Shown here one piece after another: positions 32,422 to 42,579 of a stretch of DNA of 64,000 bases. Position numbers and translations under genes: made by a program. Under the pieces are notes generated by a model. That model was given only the letters and a program-made list of their open reading frames with translations, did no database searches and was not told the DNA's origin. The stretch is taken from positions 1,426,001 through 1,490,000 of the forward strand of contig JAQOTA010000071.1 of NCBI GenBank assembly GCA_029532415.1, written 5' to 3'. This DNA is from Marasmius tenuissimus. Lineage: Eukaryota > Basidiomycota > Agaricomycetes > Agaricales > Marasmiaceae. Position 1 is the first letter of the stretch; every line of letters starts with the position of its first letter.

Positions 32422-33480
32422 CTACTTGGAGCGACAAGTGCCGGAGTGGCGTTTCATCGTGTGCTTCGTCGTGAATTCCTTGCTACAAAATTCACAAACG
32501 AAGTCCTTGATTCCCTTGTGGACTTTCTCGTGGTCTGTGGGACAGAAGCGGGACCGTGAGCTTCGTAAACGCAAGGAAGGGACCCGGATGCACTCACTAG
32601 TAAGCCCATGCCCAGCGGTGAAAGTCTGTCCACATAAAGTGCACTTATGTTTCGCAGGGAACTTACGGCGCTTGAAGGACGCTTCGATGACGCTAGGGGA
32701 CGCGACAGTATCCATCGGCATCGTGGTCCTCGGAGGGAAGTCGCCTCCGACCCCTCTGCCAGTGTCTGGTGGAAGGACAATCCTGCCATGCGTGGACGTC
32801 GGGTGACATGATGGGGAGTGTCCCGCGACCTGGATTCCAGGAGGGACGACGGGGTGATTGTATGTGTATACGGGGACGCGGGATTGCGCGGAGGTCATCA
32901 AGCTCAATCCGAGTCCGAGAACGTTATTCGAGGCTTCGGAAGCGTATTCTGGATAGGAGTGGCCACGCGAATTCCGGGATATGACGTTGTAAGAAGTCGT
33001 TGCTGCCTCCATCATGAACTGATTGTACCCATTCCCTGGTAGTGCGGCGCCGCGAAAGTGGGCACCATCGGTGTTGGAAGGCCAAGAATTCACGACATCG
33101 ACGGTGGCAAGGTCGTTCGAAGCATATAAGCGATCCTGAAGTGTTCTGTGTAAATGTATGTTGCTGTAGTCCTGCGCCTGCGTTATTGAGGAAGGGCCTT
33201 GCCAGTTGCTAGGGGTATTCCCCGGCAAATCTGTAGGATCGAGGGAATAACAGAGAGGGCGCGTGACAGAGCGAGCTGGCTGAAAATGATAAGACTCGTT
33301 TGAAGCCCGGGCGGTCTGTCTCTCTAGGCGCTGTGGAGAAGGAGTCGCGGGACTCGTGGTGGAAGTGGCTGAGGAAGGAGAAGGCCACGTCGGTAATGGC
33401 GATGGGAATGATGACTGCGGGCAATGAGGGTATTCTGGGCTCGAATGAGAGGGTATATCTGCAACGGGTTGAAATATCAT
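32422..33480 (-). CDS. C2H2 zinc-finger protein (putative transcription factor)
   Basis: Minus-strand exons 32598-33480 and 32422-32534; 331 aa with the ATG at 33480. The first 270 residues are rich in Ser, Pro and Thr with no known domain. The basic stretch SFKRRKFPAKHK leads into a canonical finger CTLCGQTFTAGHGLTNHEKVH, built across the intron, and a second finger CEFCSKEFTTKHTMKRHSGTC of C2HC form. Joining the exons is what creates the first finger, which confirms the intron. An upstream first exon from an ATG at 33626 is possible but its phase did not close, so the start is uncertain. Likely a DNA-binding regulator; target unknown. Confidence 0.8.
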   Translation of the reverse strand: MIFQPVADIPSHSSPEYPHCPQSSFPSPLPTWPSPSSATSTTSPATPSPQRLERQTARASNESYHFQPARSVTRPLCYSLDPTDLPGNTPSNWQGPSSITQAQDYSNIHLHRTLQDRLYASNDLATVDVVNSWPSNTDGAHFRGAALPGNGYNQFMMEAATTSYNVISRNSRGHSYPEYASEASNNVLGLGLSLMTSAQSRVPVYTYNHPVVPPGIQVAGHSPSCHPTSTHGRIVLPPDTGRGVGGDFPPRTTMPMDTVASPSVIEASFKRRKFPAKHKCTLCGQTFTAGHGLTSECIRVPSLRLRSSRSRFCPTDHEKVHKGIKDFVCEFCSKEFTTKHTMKRHSGTCRSK

Positions 33481-33626
33481 CAGTTATGAGGCAACCCGGT
33501 CTGATGTTGATAAACACCGACGTTGGCAGTACTGCCTAAGGCGCCTATGAGGGAGTATTAGTGCCGCGACTGAAGTCGTAAATGTGAAACTCACGTTGGC
33601 GGAGTTGAAGATGGTGAAAATGACAT

Positions 33627-34397
33627 GACGAGCTAAGCGAACGAATAGGACGAAAAGTTGAAGGAGGGGCGGGGGAGGATGGAAAGGGAGAGTGGGGTAG
33701 TGTTTATATGCTCGCAAGGAAAGGCTGTTGAGACTGGCAAGTGGCGACCTCGACCGTCGAATCTAGGATTCGATAGTGCTTACGCAACCTACAGCCTGCA
33801 GCCCCGATTAAGCTGACAGGAACGTCTCCAAATTGTAGAAATTGTGAGGGAAAGAGGCAAGGAGGACCTCCAAAAATGCTGTAGCAGGAAAAAATGAATG
33901 GAAAAGGACCAATAGTTGTATCCACAGCAGAGTAGAAACGGGCAAAGCAGACTCGCATCACTTGCCGTTCTGCGAAAAGCGGCGGCGTTGCGAAAGGGGA
34001 AAAGGAAACGGGTCTAAATGTATGCCTACAGGTGAGTTGCCGGAGAAAGAAAGAGCAAAAAAATGCTACCAGATCAGGTACGAATGTTGTCGAAAATCAG
34101 ACATATAGTTACGGACCAAATCGAACAGTAGGTTGGTGCCTTCTGCATCTTTAGTGTCTATCATCATGATTTTCATTGGGAAGGTTGTGATCGTGAATAT
34201 TAAATGATCAGTCAGATTGAGGCATAGGAATAGGAATCAGGAAGTTCCCCGGAAAGGGGTGGAATTAAGGCGGGGGGAGTAAGTAATAAACGAAAAGGCG
34301 AACCGGAATGCATCGCCCGTGAAGATTGAGTATGCAGGGGGTGAGGATGGAAGACATAGGAACTCGCGGGCGGTTCCTCCGATGTGTAAAAACCATT
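33627..34397. other. Intergenic region, no gene recognised
   Basis: About 770 bp. On the minus strand a TATATAA-like sequence near 33705 could serve the zinc-finger gene. Nothing else seen. Confidence 0.35.
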
Positions 34398-36514
34398 TTA
34401 AGACATTCCCTGAGCCAACGGACCATCCCACCTTGCCTCGCCACGAGTAGTACCGCAGGCTGAACACGCCAGATGATTGACTTCGTTGTCTCTGCAGGAC
34501 CGTGTATTTCATTTAGTTAGGTCCATATGTTTCACAAGTCTTGGCCGGGTGAAGTTGCACTTACAACGTACACACTAGACAGCTCCACTGCGCGCTCTCG
34601 TGGCGTTGGGTCGAGCTGCTCCCGGGCGCGACGGCACAGTGTCCGCGCATATCAGCTCCCCTGTTGCCCTGACGAATTTCTATGCCCTTGCCGGGAGGTT
34701 GGACACTCTGAGCGGATGAAGGGATCGCGCCCAACTGGCGCGCCTTTCCAGGTTGCATCCCAAGCGATTCTTGCCGCCTGAAATGAATCTCGTCCTGCAC
34801 CATCCCTCGAAAACTGGACATCGGTGGATCTGACTCGTCCCGCTCTCTAGCCCTGGGAGCTTTCGGTTGGGGACCTACGAATGTCAGTGAAGTTAAGCCA
34901 TTTCAGGAATAAGGTAAAACACATCAACGCGAACCTGTCGAAAGATGACCATGGTTGTCGGCTTTTCGTTTGCCCTTGGTATGGTCGGAAGATCCGGGAC
35001 TCACATCGTTGGTCGCTCTAGATAAGGGCACGACCCCGGACTGACCAGCTCCGACAAAGATACAATCGTCGTCAAAGTCCTCCCACGAAATTGCGGTGTT
35101 GGAAGGGTCCTCGAGCCCCGAATCGAGAAGGACCTTCCGACGATCTGCATCGGTCTCAACAAACTCGATGTCACTATCTGACTCGTCGTAGTCCGTCCCT
35201 GCGGACAACCGAGATGTAGACGCTGGTATCAACGGATACAAGTAAATTAGATTGCACATGAGGCAATAACCAGAAAAACAACGAATAATACCTTTTTCAC
35301 TCTGTTGCTCCGAGGTCTGCAGTCTTCGTTCCGCAGCTAGAGCCCGCTCTTCGCGGGCTCGATTACTATTGGAGCCATTCAGCCTCGCGACGCCGGAAGT
35401 GATGATGTAGGGCCTGCCGACCCGCTCACCTGTTGGCCCGTTTTCCCTTTCCAGTTCCGTGCTCGGAATCTCCGGGGTTATTCAGAGAAAGACCATCTCC
35501 AAGGAAAGCATATTTTGATGCCACTCTGGAGCCAGGCTTCCGTTTCTTGGTAGTTTGCCTACCAGTGTGATTGGATGGCACGACTTCCCTCCTTCGTGGC
35601 TTACGGCGACGATTAGATGGTCGAGATCGAGTTTGAGCACCACCACACTGTTGTTGGCCAGTTAATTTTACAGCAGATACAGCGGATGAACGAATAAATT
35701 TTACCATGTATTCGGGCAACTCTCCCGGATCGATTCCGTTTCCAGATATGGTAGCCGAGTCTGCAAGCCTCTTGCCCGATGACCAGTATCCTGTGTGAAA
35801 GAAGTCGATGAGGGATCTCAACTATTGCATGTGGGTTTGGGAACGCACCGTCTCCATAATATCCCTTGTTCTGTAGTTCACGAACGTCATTCCGTAGACG
35901 TCGCCAAAGGTCCTGAAAGGCGGTGCCATGGTTCATGTGCTTTGACACTCCGTTGATTATGATTTCCGGTCAATTTAGAGACTCGAAAGAGCGCTCACTT
36001 TGATATGAGCGAGCTAGGAATAGTTGGCCAACAGTGTCAAGACGACGGAAGACGTGTAAATGTTTGAACAGCACACACTTCGTGGCAGAGTGTGCTCATG
36101 AGCCAAGCGGTCGGCAAAAAAGACCCTCCTGGACGACGAAGAACCAGTTCTGTTGCGAATGGATGATGTATAAGTATAACGTGTCTCTCCTGATGAACAT
36201 TGACAGCGGCTCACCAACAGTTTCACCATGGTTCCAGTTCCTTCCTGCGAATACGGAGTTGTGTTCATACTATAAATTGGAAGATTTGAATCCAAAACAA
36301 GATCAATACGTTGGAACGATCAATCTCCGACCTCCTCGAGACTGTTCACAACGAATCCGTGTGCTTTCATCACCGGTCTGACCTGGGCAGCAAGCGCGCG
36401 GAGAAATTGCCGGGCATCCTCTTGATCTTCAGGAGTAGAAGCGGGGAGAGCAGAGATGAAGTTGATATGAGGATTAGGGTTGGATTCAGTTTCGTTCAGG
36501 CGGACGTGAACCAT
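34398..36514 (-). CDS. Wss1/SPRTN-type metalloprotease (WLM domain) with RanBP2 zinc finger
   Basis: Protease that cleaves DNA-protein crosslinks; nuclear. Minus-strand exons: 36332-36514, 36215-36269, 36079-36149, 35999-36013 (15 nt), 35849-35939, 35705-35790, 35430-35647, 35292-35383, 34935-35222, 34565-34874, 34398-34491; 500 aa. The WLM domain (about residues 15-200) has NSVFAGRNWNHGETVELVLR, the zinc ligands CHELAHIKHMNHG, and NKGYYGDGYWSSGKRLADS ending in LPEYMCGG. A basic linker, an acidic segment (DYDESDSDIEFVETDAD, a possible SUMO or Cdc48 contact) and a C-terminal RanBP2-type finger (WSCLVCTLDNEVNHLACSAC) follow. The HELAH motif is assembled over three exons, including the 15-nt one, and every phase closes. 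The start at 36514 is the first ATG giving the conserved N-terminal strand. Confidence 0.92.
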
Positions 36515-36958
36515 GATAACCGAGTTGAATGGCCCTGGGGCCCTGGGAGAGAATATCGCGAGGATGACGCGACTGGTCACAGAGTCACATGGAGTCAGAC
36601 ACTGCCACGGCATGACTATCATGTGAGATACGCGTTGTAATGTAGGCCACGTGACTTTATCGGTACCGTTTGCTTCCGCCCCGTTTTGGGGTTTTGCACC
36701 CGTTTTTACTTTGACGATTCCCATCGAGCGAAGGATATATAATTTGATTTCCCTCACACAGGAAGAATGACCTTGATGAGGCAGGCCGGGATATGCATGC
36801 ACTGGGAATCGCGTCTGAAGTATCTCGGTCTTCGTGGTCAAATCGCGTCACCTCATATGGACACTGCCGGAAGCGGCGCCACAATGACTCGACCATCAAA
36901 AGTACCGTGCTCTGGGTATATAAACCCTCGCCCCCCAGAAAACGAATCAAGGCTCGTC
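36515..36958. other. Divergent promoter region (protease / small heat-shock protein)
   Basis: About 440 bp shared by the Wss1-type gene (minus) and the small heat-shock gene (plus). TATA box for the latter at 36917-36924. No convincing heat-shock element by eye. Confidence 0.45.
36917..36924 (+). promoter_or_regulatory. TATA box of small heat-shock protein gene
   Basis: TATATAAA, 35 bp before the ATG at 36959, implying a very short leader or a start site close to the ATG. Confidence 0.6.
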
Positions 36959-38384
36959 ATGTCTTACCCTTACCAATATCAGGATGATTATTCTACTCCT
37001 TCTACCCCCCAGTTCCCTCAGTGGGAAGTCATTGAACAGCAACATCAAGCTCAAGACCCAGCTCAGCAGCAGCAGATGGACGCGGGAGAGTTGCTCAACC
37101 CCACTGCTCATGCTCATCAAGGCAATACTCCGCAGCAACTCTACCATCCGCCAGCGAACGTCGAAGCGTCTGATCATTTCGCCCCCACGCAACCTTCTCC
37201 GGTAGAGGCACCTCCAGCTCTACTGCACCGGCATTCCCACAGTGAAGTTCCGGAAGCTAGCACGTCGACCGCTTTTGCAAGACATAGGACTTCCACCCAT
37301 CCTATAACGTCTCAAGCCCCAATGGGCCGCATACCTCTCCGCCGTTCTCCTGGAGCCCGTCCTAGAGCCCGAGCCAACCCCTACCCCCAGCGTCCCCAGA
37401 GTGCAGGTCATATCGCCACAACGTCAGGGCCGACCTCAGCAAGACTTCACCGAGTGGGAGAAGTAGATCCATCGGGCAGTGTCTTCGCTCCTCCACCAAT
37501 CTCCACCTCGGTTTCTTCCTCATCAGAGGGTCCTTCAACCGCACCACCTGCCGTGCCAGGTCGCGTTGTCAGCTTTGGTTCTAACATCAGGTGCGTCCCC
37601 TAGCCCCTCCTACGAGCGTGTGGTAACTGGTCTTGGTTTGTGTGGCGTTTCTAGTGGCACGTCGCCCTACAATCCAACGCCAATGTTGCCCCCAACCACT
37701 TCAAATTTCACGGCCGCAGGAGGCCAACAAATACCGCGTCAAAGGCACCATACAACAACACAAGACCTGGCTCTCAGACCGAAACGTTATATTATTCGGT
37801 CTGATATCCAATATGACCCGAGGACTCAAGTGCTCACGGCATCCATGGAGTTACCTGGTCTGAATAAGTCGCAGCTGAACATTACTCTGTCTACGTGTCT
37901 TATAAACCGCATAAAACAAGTGGTTGTCTTGGCTCACGCGAGTCCTATCTTTCCACCTTCTTCTGTTCTTACGTCTGGTGGCGCCGCTGCTGGTAGCTCA
38001 ATGGTTGGAGGGTCGATGGATGGTAGTCGAGCTATCGTTAGCAGCGGCGATGCTGGTGGTGGAAACGAGGAGCCCCCACAGCATTATCATGTTAGAGAGC
38101 GACGTTATGGCGAGTTTTCCCGGACCTTTGTTGTCCCCGCCGAGACCAAAGTGCGCATTCCTTTCTTTTGAAACCTCTTTTCTTTGTCTCCTCCATCCCT
38201 TGCCACGAGTCCCCTCTCGCCCCCCTCCCTCTTTCTTGCCCTTTTGTCTGATGCGGACCCCTTCTATTCGTCTCTACAGCCTGAAGATATAGATGCAGCG
38301 ATGGAGAATGGTGTTCTTACCCTGAAGATATCGTGCGGTCAGCCTGCACAGTCCGCTGACGTGCAGGACATACCCATTCGATGA
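36959..38384 (+). CDS. Small heat-shock protein (alpha-crystallin domain), unusually long
   Basis: Holdase chaperone that keeps unfolding proteins soluble. Exons 36959-37590, 37655-38150, 38280-38384; 410 aa, against about 150-220 for most fungal sHSPs. The N-terminal arm of about 270 residues is Gln/Pro/Ser-rich (MSYPYQYQDDYSTPSTPQF) and probably disordered. The alpha-crystallin domain begins near YIIRSDIQYDPRTQVLTASM and ELPGLNKSQLNITL. It is interrupted by a Ser/Gly-rich insertion of about 65 residues and resumes at HYHVRERRYGEFSRTFVVP; the last exon gives PEDIDAAMENGVLTLKI. The insertion follows LNITL, the loop where family members show NVxVxGE. A short acidic-free C-terminal tail ends DIPIR, with an IxI-type motif. 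Confidence 0.88.
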
Positions 38385-39054
38385 GCTCCTGCGTGAACCG
38401 ACCGACCGAACCAAAATCATTTCTTGCAACTCCCAGAGTGCCCCGACCACTCCGCAAACTTCTTGAATCGTCCGACCCTGAGAGTCGCGTCTGAACACTG
38501 TCCATAAATGTTGAGTATTCAAGATCTCGTTCTGCGCCCTTGGAACTTCCGCGATACATATTCCGCCCGTCTCGATTGCCATGGTACGATGTAGGTCGTA
38601 ACTAGTAAATTGATCTCGTTTCCCGCCTGTTTCCTCTTCTTGCCATCCGAATTCTACTTGATGTAGCCTCAATCTTGGACCGTGTTCTGCATTTCCACAC
38701 ATCGCATCTCCCTTGCCGCACATATATCCCTTGCTACTAGTACATCTGCTTTTTATTCGTTATCTTACTGCTTCCTTTTCGCATTCGTTGTGCTTTCCTG
38801 CTCAGATATTCTTGATACAGTAATCCTCAGCTGTGTACACTTCCAGGTCCCATCAGCTCGTCTCCAGCTTCGAGCTCGCCGCCCGATGTATTTATTCTGC
38901 ACAAGTCCAAAATTCCATCGCTTTCAAATTTGAATTATTTTGTCTGATGCAAGCAGTTCATTTGTTAATCTACATACAAGTCTAGCAAGTTTTCGTCTTC
39001 CTTTCCTGTCTATCTGAGCTAACACCTGAGGCCACACCTGCGCCTTCTCCACCT
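38385..39054. other. Convergent intergenic region
   Basis: About 670 bp between the small heat-shock and phosphofructokinase genes, holding two 3' UTRs. No gene recognised. Confidence 0.45.
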
Positions 39055-42000
39055 TCAGAGAGTGGTCGGCATCGTCAGTTTGGCAGCTAACTGCGGTCTG
39101 CCGACCAAAGATTCCACCAAGTCCTTCAAAGGAAGCCACCAAGGATCCTTGCCCCTCCTGTTCTTCATATCTGACTGAGCGACCATGTCCTGGACGGGGA
39201 CCCATTCGATCGAACTGGACTGAATCGTAATCACCGCCGCTGACTCCGGGAGTGCATGTCTCGTCTTCTGAGGCTGCTTCATCAAGATCCCATGTTGCTG
39301 TTCGATGAAGGTCATGCACTTCAAGGAGAGTCGCACGGCTCTTGCACGATCTGTAGGTGACGGTACGCCACCTTGCAAAGTGTGCCCGAGTGATGCGGAG
39401 CGAGAATCGAAGAGGTTTCCACCTTCCTCTTTGAACATTTTGGTGATTACATCAGTTGTGTAAACCTCAGATGCTGCTTCGTTTCTGAATAACGGCAAGT
39501 CACCCCCGGATCGGAACAACCGTAATTGAAAAAAACATACTTGATAACGAGACGCCCCTCCGCCCTGCCCTTTTCATCTAACTTATATCGCGTCTTCATG
39601 AATCTGACATCCCTTCGTAGGGTATCAAGCCCAATGCCGTGTTCTGGAGTGTACACCAAAGATGCACCGGTCTAAGAGAAGACGTCAAAACCGATAGGAG
39701 GCAAAACATGGAAAATGTCCTTGCCGCTAAAGCTCCTAAAGTCGCAATATATCCGCACTTGCCACCTTGCGTTTCGACAACAAACACACGGTTTCGACTA
39801 GCACTCGCGCTCTGTTTAATCGCGTCACACGCGTCAACGAGCGCGTTCAAACTCGTGTCAGAGCCCAAGCTAAAGTCAGTAACGGGGACATTGTTACTGA
39901 TTGTAGCAGGTAGATGGACCAAGGGGATGTGGAACGCAGGGTAATGTTTCCTTCCTTCCTCCATAATCAGCAACGAGCTGAAGGCTTCGAAGCCTCCGAT
40001 CATAAGCAAAGCGTTGAACGAGTACTTCTGGAACTTGCTTGCCACAGCCCCGAGATCGACTGAAGGAAGAGATCGGTTCGTTCCGAGCTCTGATCCACCT
40101 CTGGAAGTCCAGGAGTCAACGCCTAACCAAGATAATTCGTGAACTTGGTCGTCTAACAGGCCGCGGAAGCCGTTATGAACAGCAATCGGCGTGTGACCGT
40201 AACGGAGGCACCAACGCGCTGCAGCGCGCGTAGCTGCGTTCATGCCACCAGCAGGAGCGCCCATGCTACCGATATAAGGATGTATTCAGGAAACTTGTTC
40301 GGTTAAAAAAAGGGAGTTTGGACGAAAACTCACTGCATGATGGCGACACGCATTCTCTGTAAGATAAGAAAGAACATGTCAAGTCTTAACAGCGTTCCTG
40401 ATAAATTGCGACATAGATCTCACCTTGCTTGCAGGTACTGGCTGCTGTTGAATGGCAGATATGGTCATAAAACCGTCCAAGCTCTCTCTGAACTCAGGGT
40501 CTCGGAGTGACATGGCTTTGTCGAATTGTTTAGCTTCGATAGCATCCGCGACTGACCGTGTCTAGAGTACAAAGATTAGGGACTAAGCTCCACCATAAAG
40601 ATCCGAAAAAACGATACCATCGCAACAGCTTCCACGAGAGGGACTCGAGTAATCTTGTTTTCTTGTATTCCGATCATGTAAGAAGGTGTATCAGGAGTGG
40701 CTTCCATGAGCGCATTGACTGCCTCGAGCCCTTGGAGAGTCGGCTGGATCCTTCCGGTTAGAACACGTCTGGAGTAGGAGGAAGGATCATACTAAGATAC
40801 GGTCAAACGCACAAGGACTTCCACCTCGTTGGGTATGTCCCAGGGTAGTGACACGAGTATCCAGTCCCAGCCTGTCGGTCAGGACATCCTTAACATAATC
40901 GGCCTTGATTGGCTTTAGGTTCCTATCATGGGCACCCTCTGCAATTATCACGATGGTTTTGCGCTTTCCCACCTCACGGTGCTAAACGAATGTAATGAAA
41001 GTTTAATCCACGTATCCATTTCAAAAGCGGGAGAAGAGGATGCTCACACGTTGAATATGTTCACACATCTCATCTTCCCAAGGGTCTGCCGCTGGGGGAC
41101 GTTCCGGTATGAAAATGAAGTCGGCACCTCCGCTGTAGGCCAAATCAGGCTAAAATTCATCAGCTCCGAGTGTGATGAGATACCTGACACCTGCAAGCAA
41201 CGCTAGCCAACCGCAATGCCGGCCCATGACTTCCAGAACAAACGCCCTGGAGTGACTGGCCGCAGTCGAGTTAATGTTATCTATGGCTTCGCAAATTCGG
41301 TGCAACGCAGTTGGAGCTCCGATAGTAAGATCCGTCATGGACATATCATTGTCGATAGACCCCACGAGACCAGCAATCTTGAGGTGGGCATGAGCAGTCG
41401 CTTGTTCTCTGGTAATTTTGGCTATCCAACAGAGTCGTGAGGAAGCAATCAAGTCACATTCTGAACCTGACCCACATTCTGACAATAATTGTGCAACCAG
41501 GCTAGGCCATTCCGCTCTGAATACATCTGCACCAGTCAAACTTCCGTCACCACCACACACTACAAGAGCGTCGATTCCCTCTTTGATCAAGTTGTGGGCT
41601 GCAGCCAATCGACCTTCTGGTGTCCTAAACGTTTTGGATCGAGCACTACCAATCAACGTTCCACCCTGGTACGAGGTGTCAAGAGAGGATCAGCCAGGAT
41701 GAAACGCCGATATGGGTAGCTGGGTGAGACTCACCTCAGAGAACCATCCTTTGACATCGTCCCATCCAACCCTCACGATATACCTTCCCTTCAAGGTCCT
41801 GCCTCCGATGTAGTCACCCGTGCCATCTTTAAGAAGTTGTCCGTCTCCAAACCGGAGATTGTGCAGCAAGTTGACATCTCCGTCTGTTTCCGGTGGAAGA
41901 TCAGGGAATGTGGGAGGAGCCGGTTCGGGAGTTGATGCTTCAAGATTTCCTCGAACAAGGCCTTCATATCCTTCTCTGACTACCCAAGTCTCGCAGCCTC

Positions 42001-42138
42001 TGAGATCGAAAGAGAAATCAGTACGAAGATGTCATCTTGCACAGTGACATACTTGAGAATCCCACCACGCACTACCGCACGCACAACCGCATTCATCCCC
42101 GCGCTGTCACCTCCCGAAGTGAGGACCGCGATTTTCAT
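39055..42138 (-). CDS. ATP-dependent 6-phosphofructokinase
   Basis: Phosphorylates fructose 6-phosphate, the committed step of glycolysis; cytosolic. Minus-strand exons: 42053-42138, 41735-41999, 41476-41665, 41184-41421, 41048-41132, 40793-40981, 40618-40743, 40424-40561, 40334-40356, 39725-40265, 39541-39671, 39055-39484; 813 aa. The N-half is catalytic: [49 protein letters not shown], and [13 protein letters not shown] wording ([16 protein letters not shown]). The C-half is the duplicated regulatory copy, starting at [18 protein letters not shown] and including [19 protein letters not shown]. Intron 10 (39672-39724) uses a GC donor (GCG|GCAAGG), the only way to reach [14 protein letters not shown] in frame. 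Fungal enzymes are duplicated hetero- or homo-oligomers; this has the usual internal duplication. Confidence 0.95.
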
Positions 42139-42579
42139 CTTGAAGAACGACAGAAGGTGCTGAGATCGATGTATGAGGGACGAAAAAGTGCACAAGAAAT
42201 AAGGAAAAAGTGAGAATAACGACGTCAACGGAGGCACAGCTAAAGCCCGACTCCGCGCTCGGTGGAATGTTGAGACGCGTCTCCCACGTGCGCGGCAGTT
42301 GATAAGAAATCGGACTACGTCCTCACTCCGAGTATGCACTAAGTATGTACTATTCTTCATTTCAAAGCGTGCTACATGCCTGGGTACGGATGAGCATCAT
42401 CTGGCAAGCATCTCGTTGGTGTAGCTGCCACAAGTACGATTTCGGCCGTACCGTCGAGGGATTGAAGGAGAGGTTCCACAATTCAAAGGAACGAAACGAA
42501 AGCACAGTGATAAAAAACATTAAGATAAGGAATGCTACGTGCGGTTGGTGTTATCCTGATACATTAGTTCGTGAGGTCG
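42139..42579. other. Intergenic region
   Basis: About 440 bp between two minus-strand genes; promoter of phosphofructokinase and 3' UTR of the coiled-coil gene. No element recognised. Confidence 0.4.
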
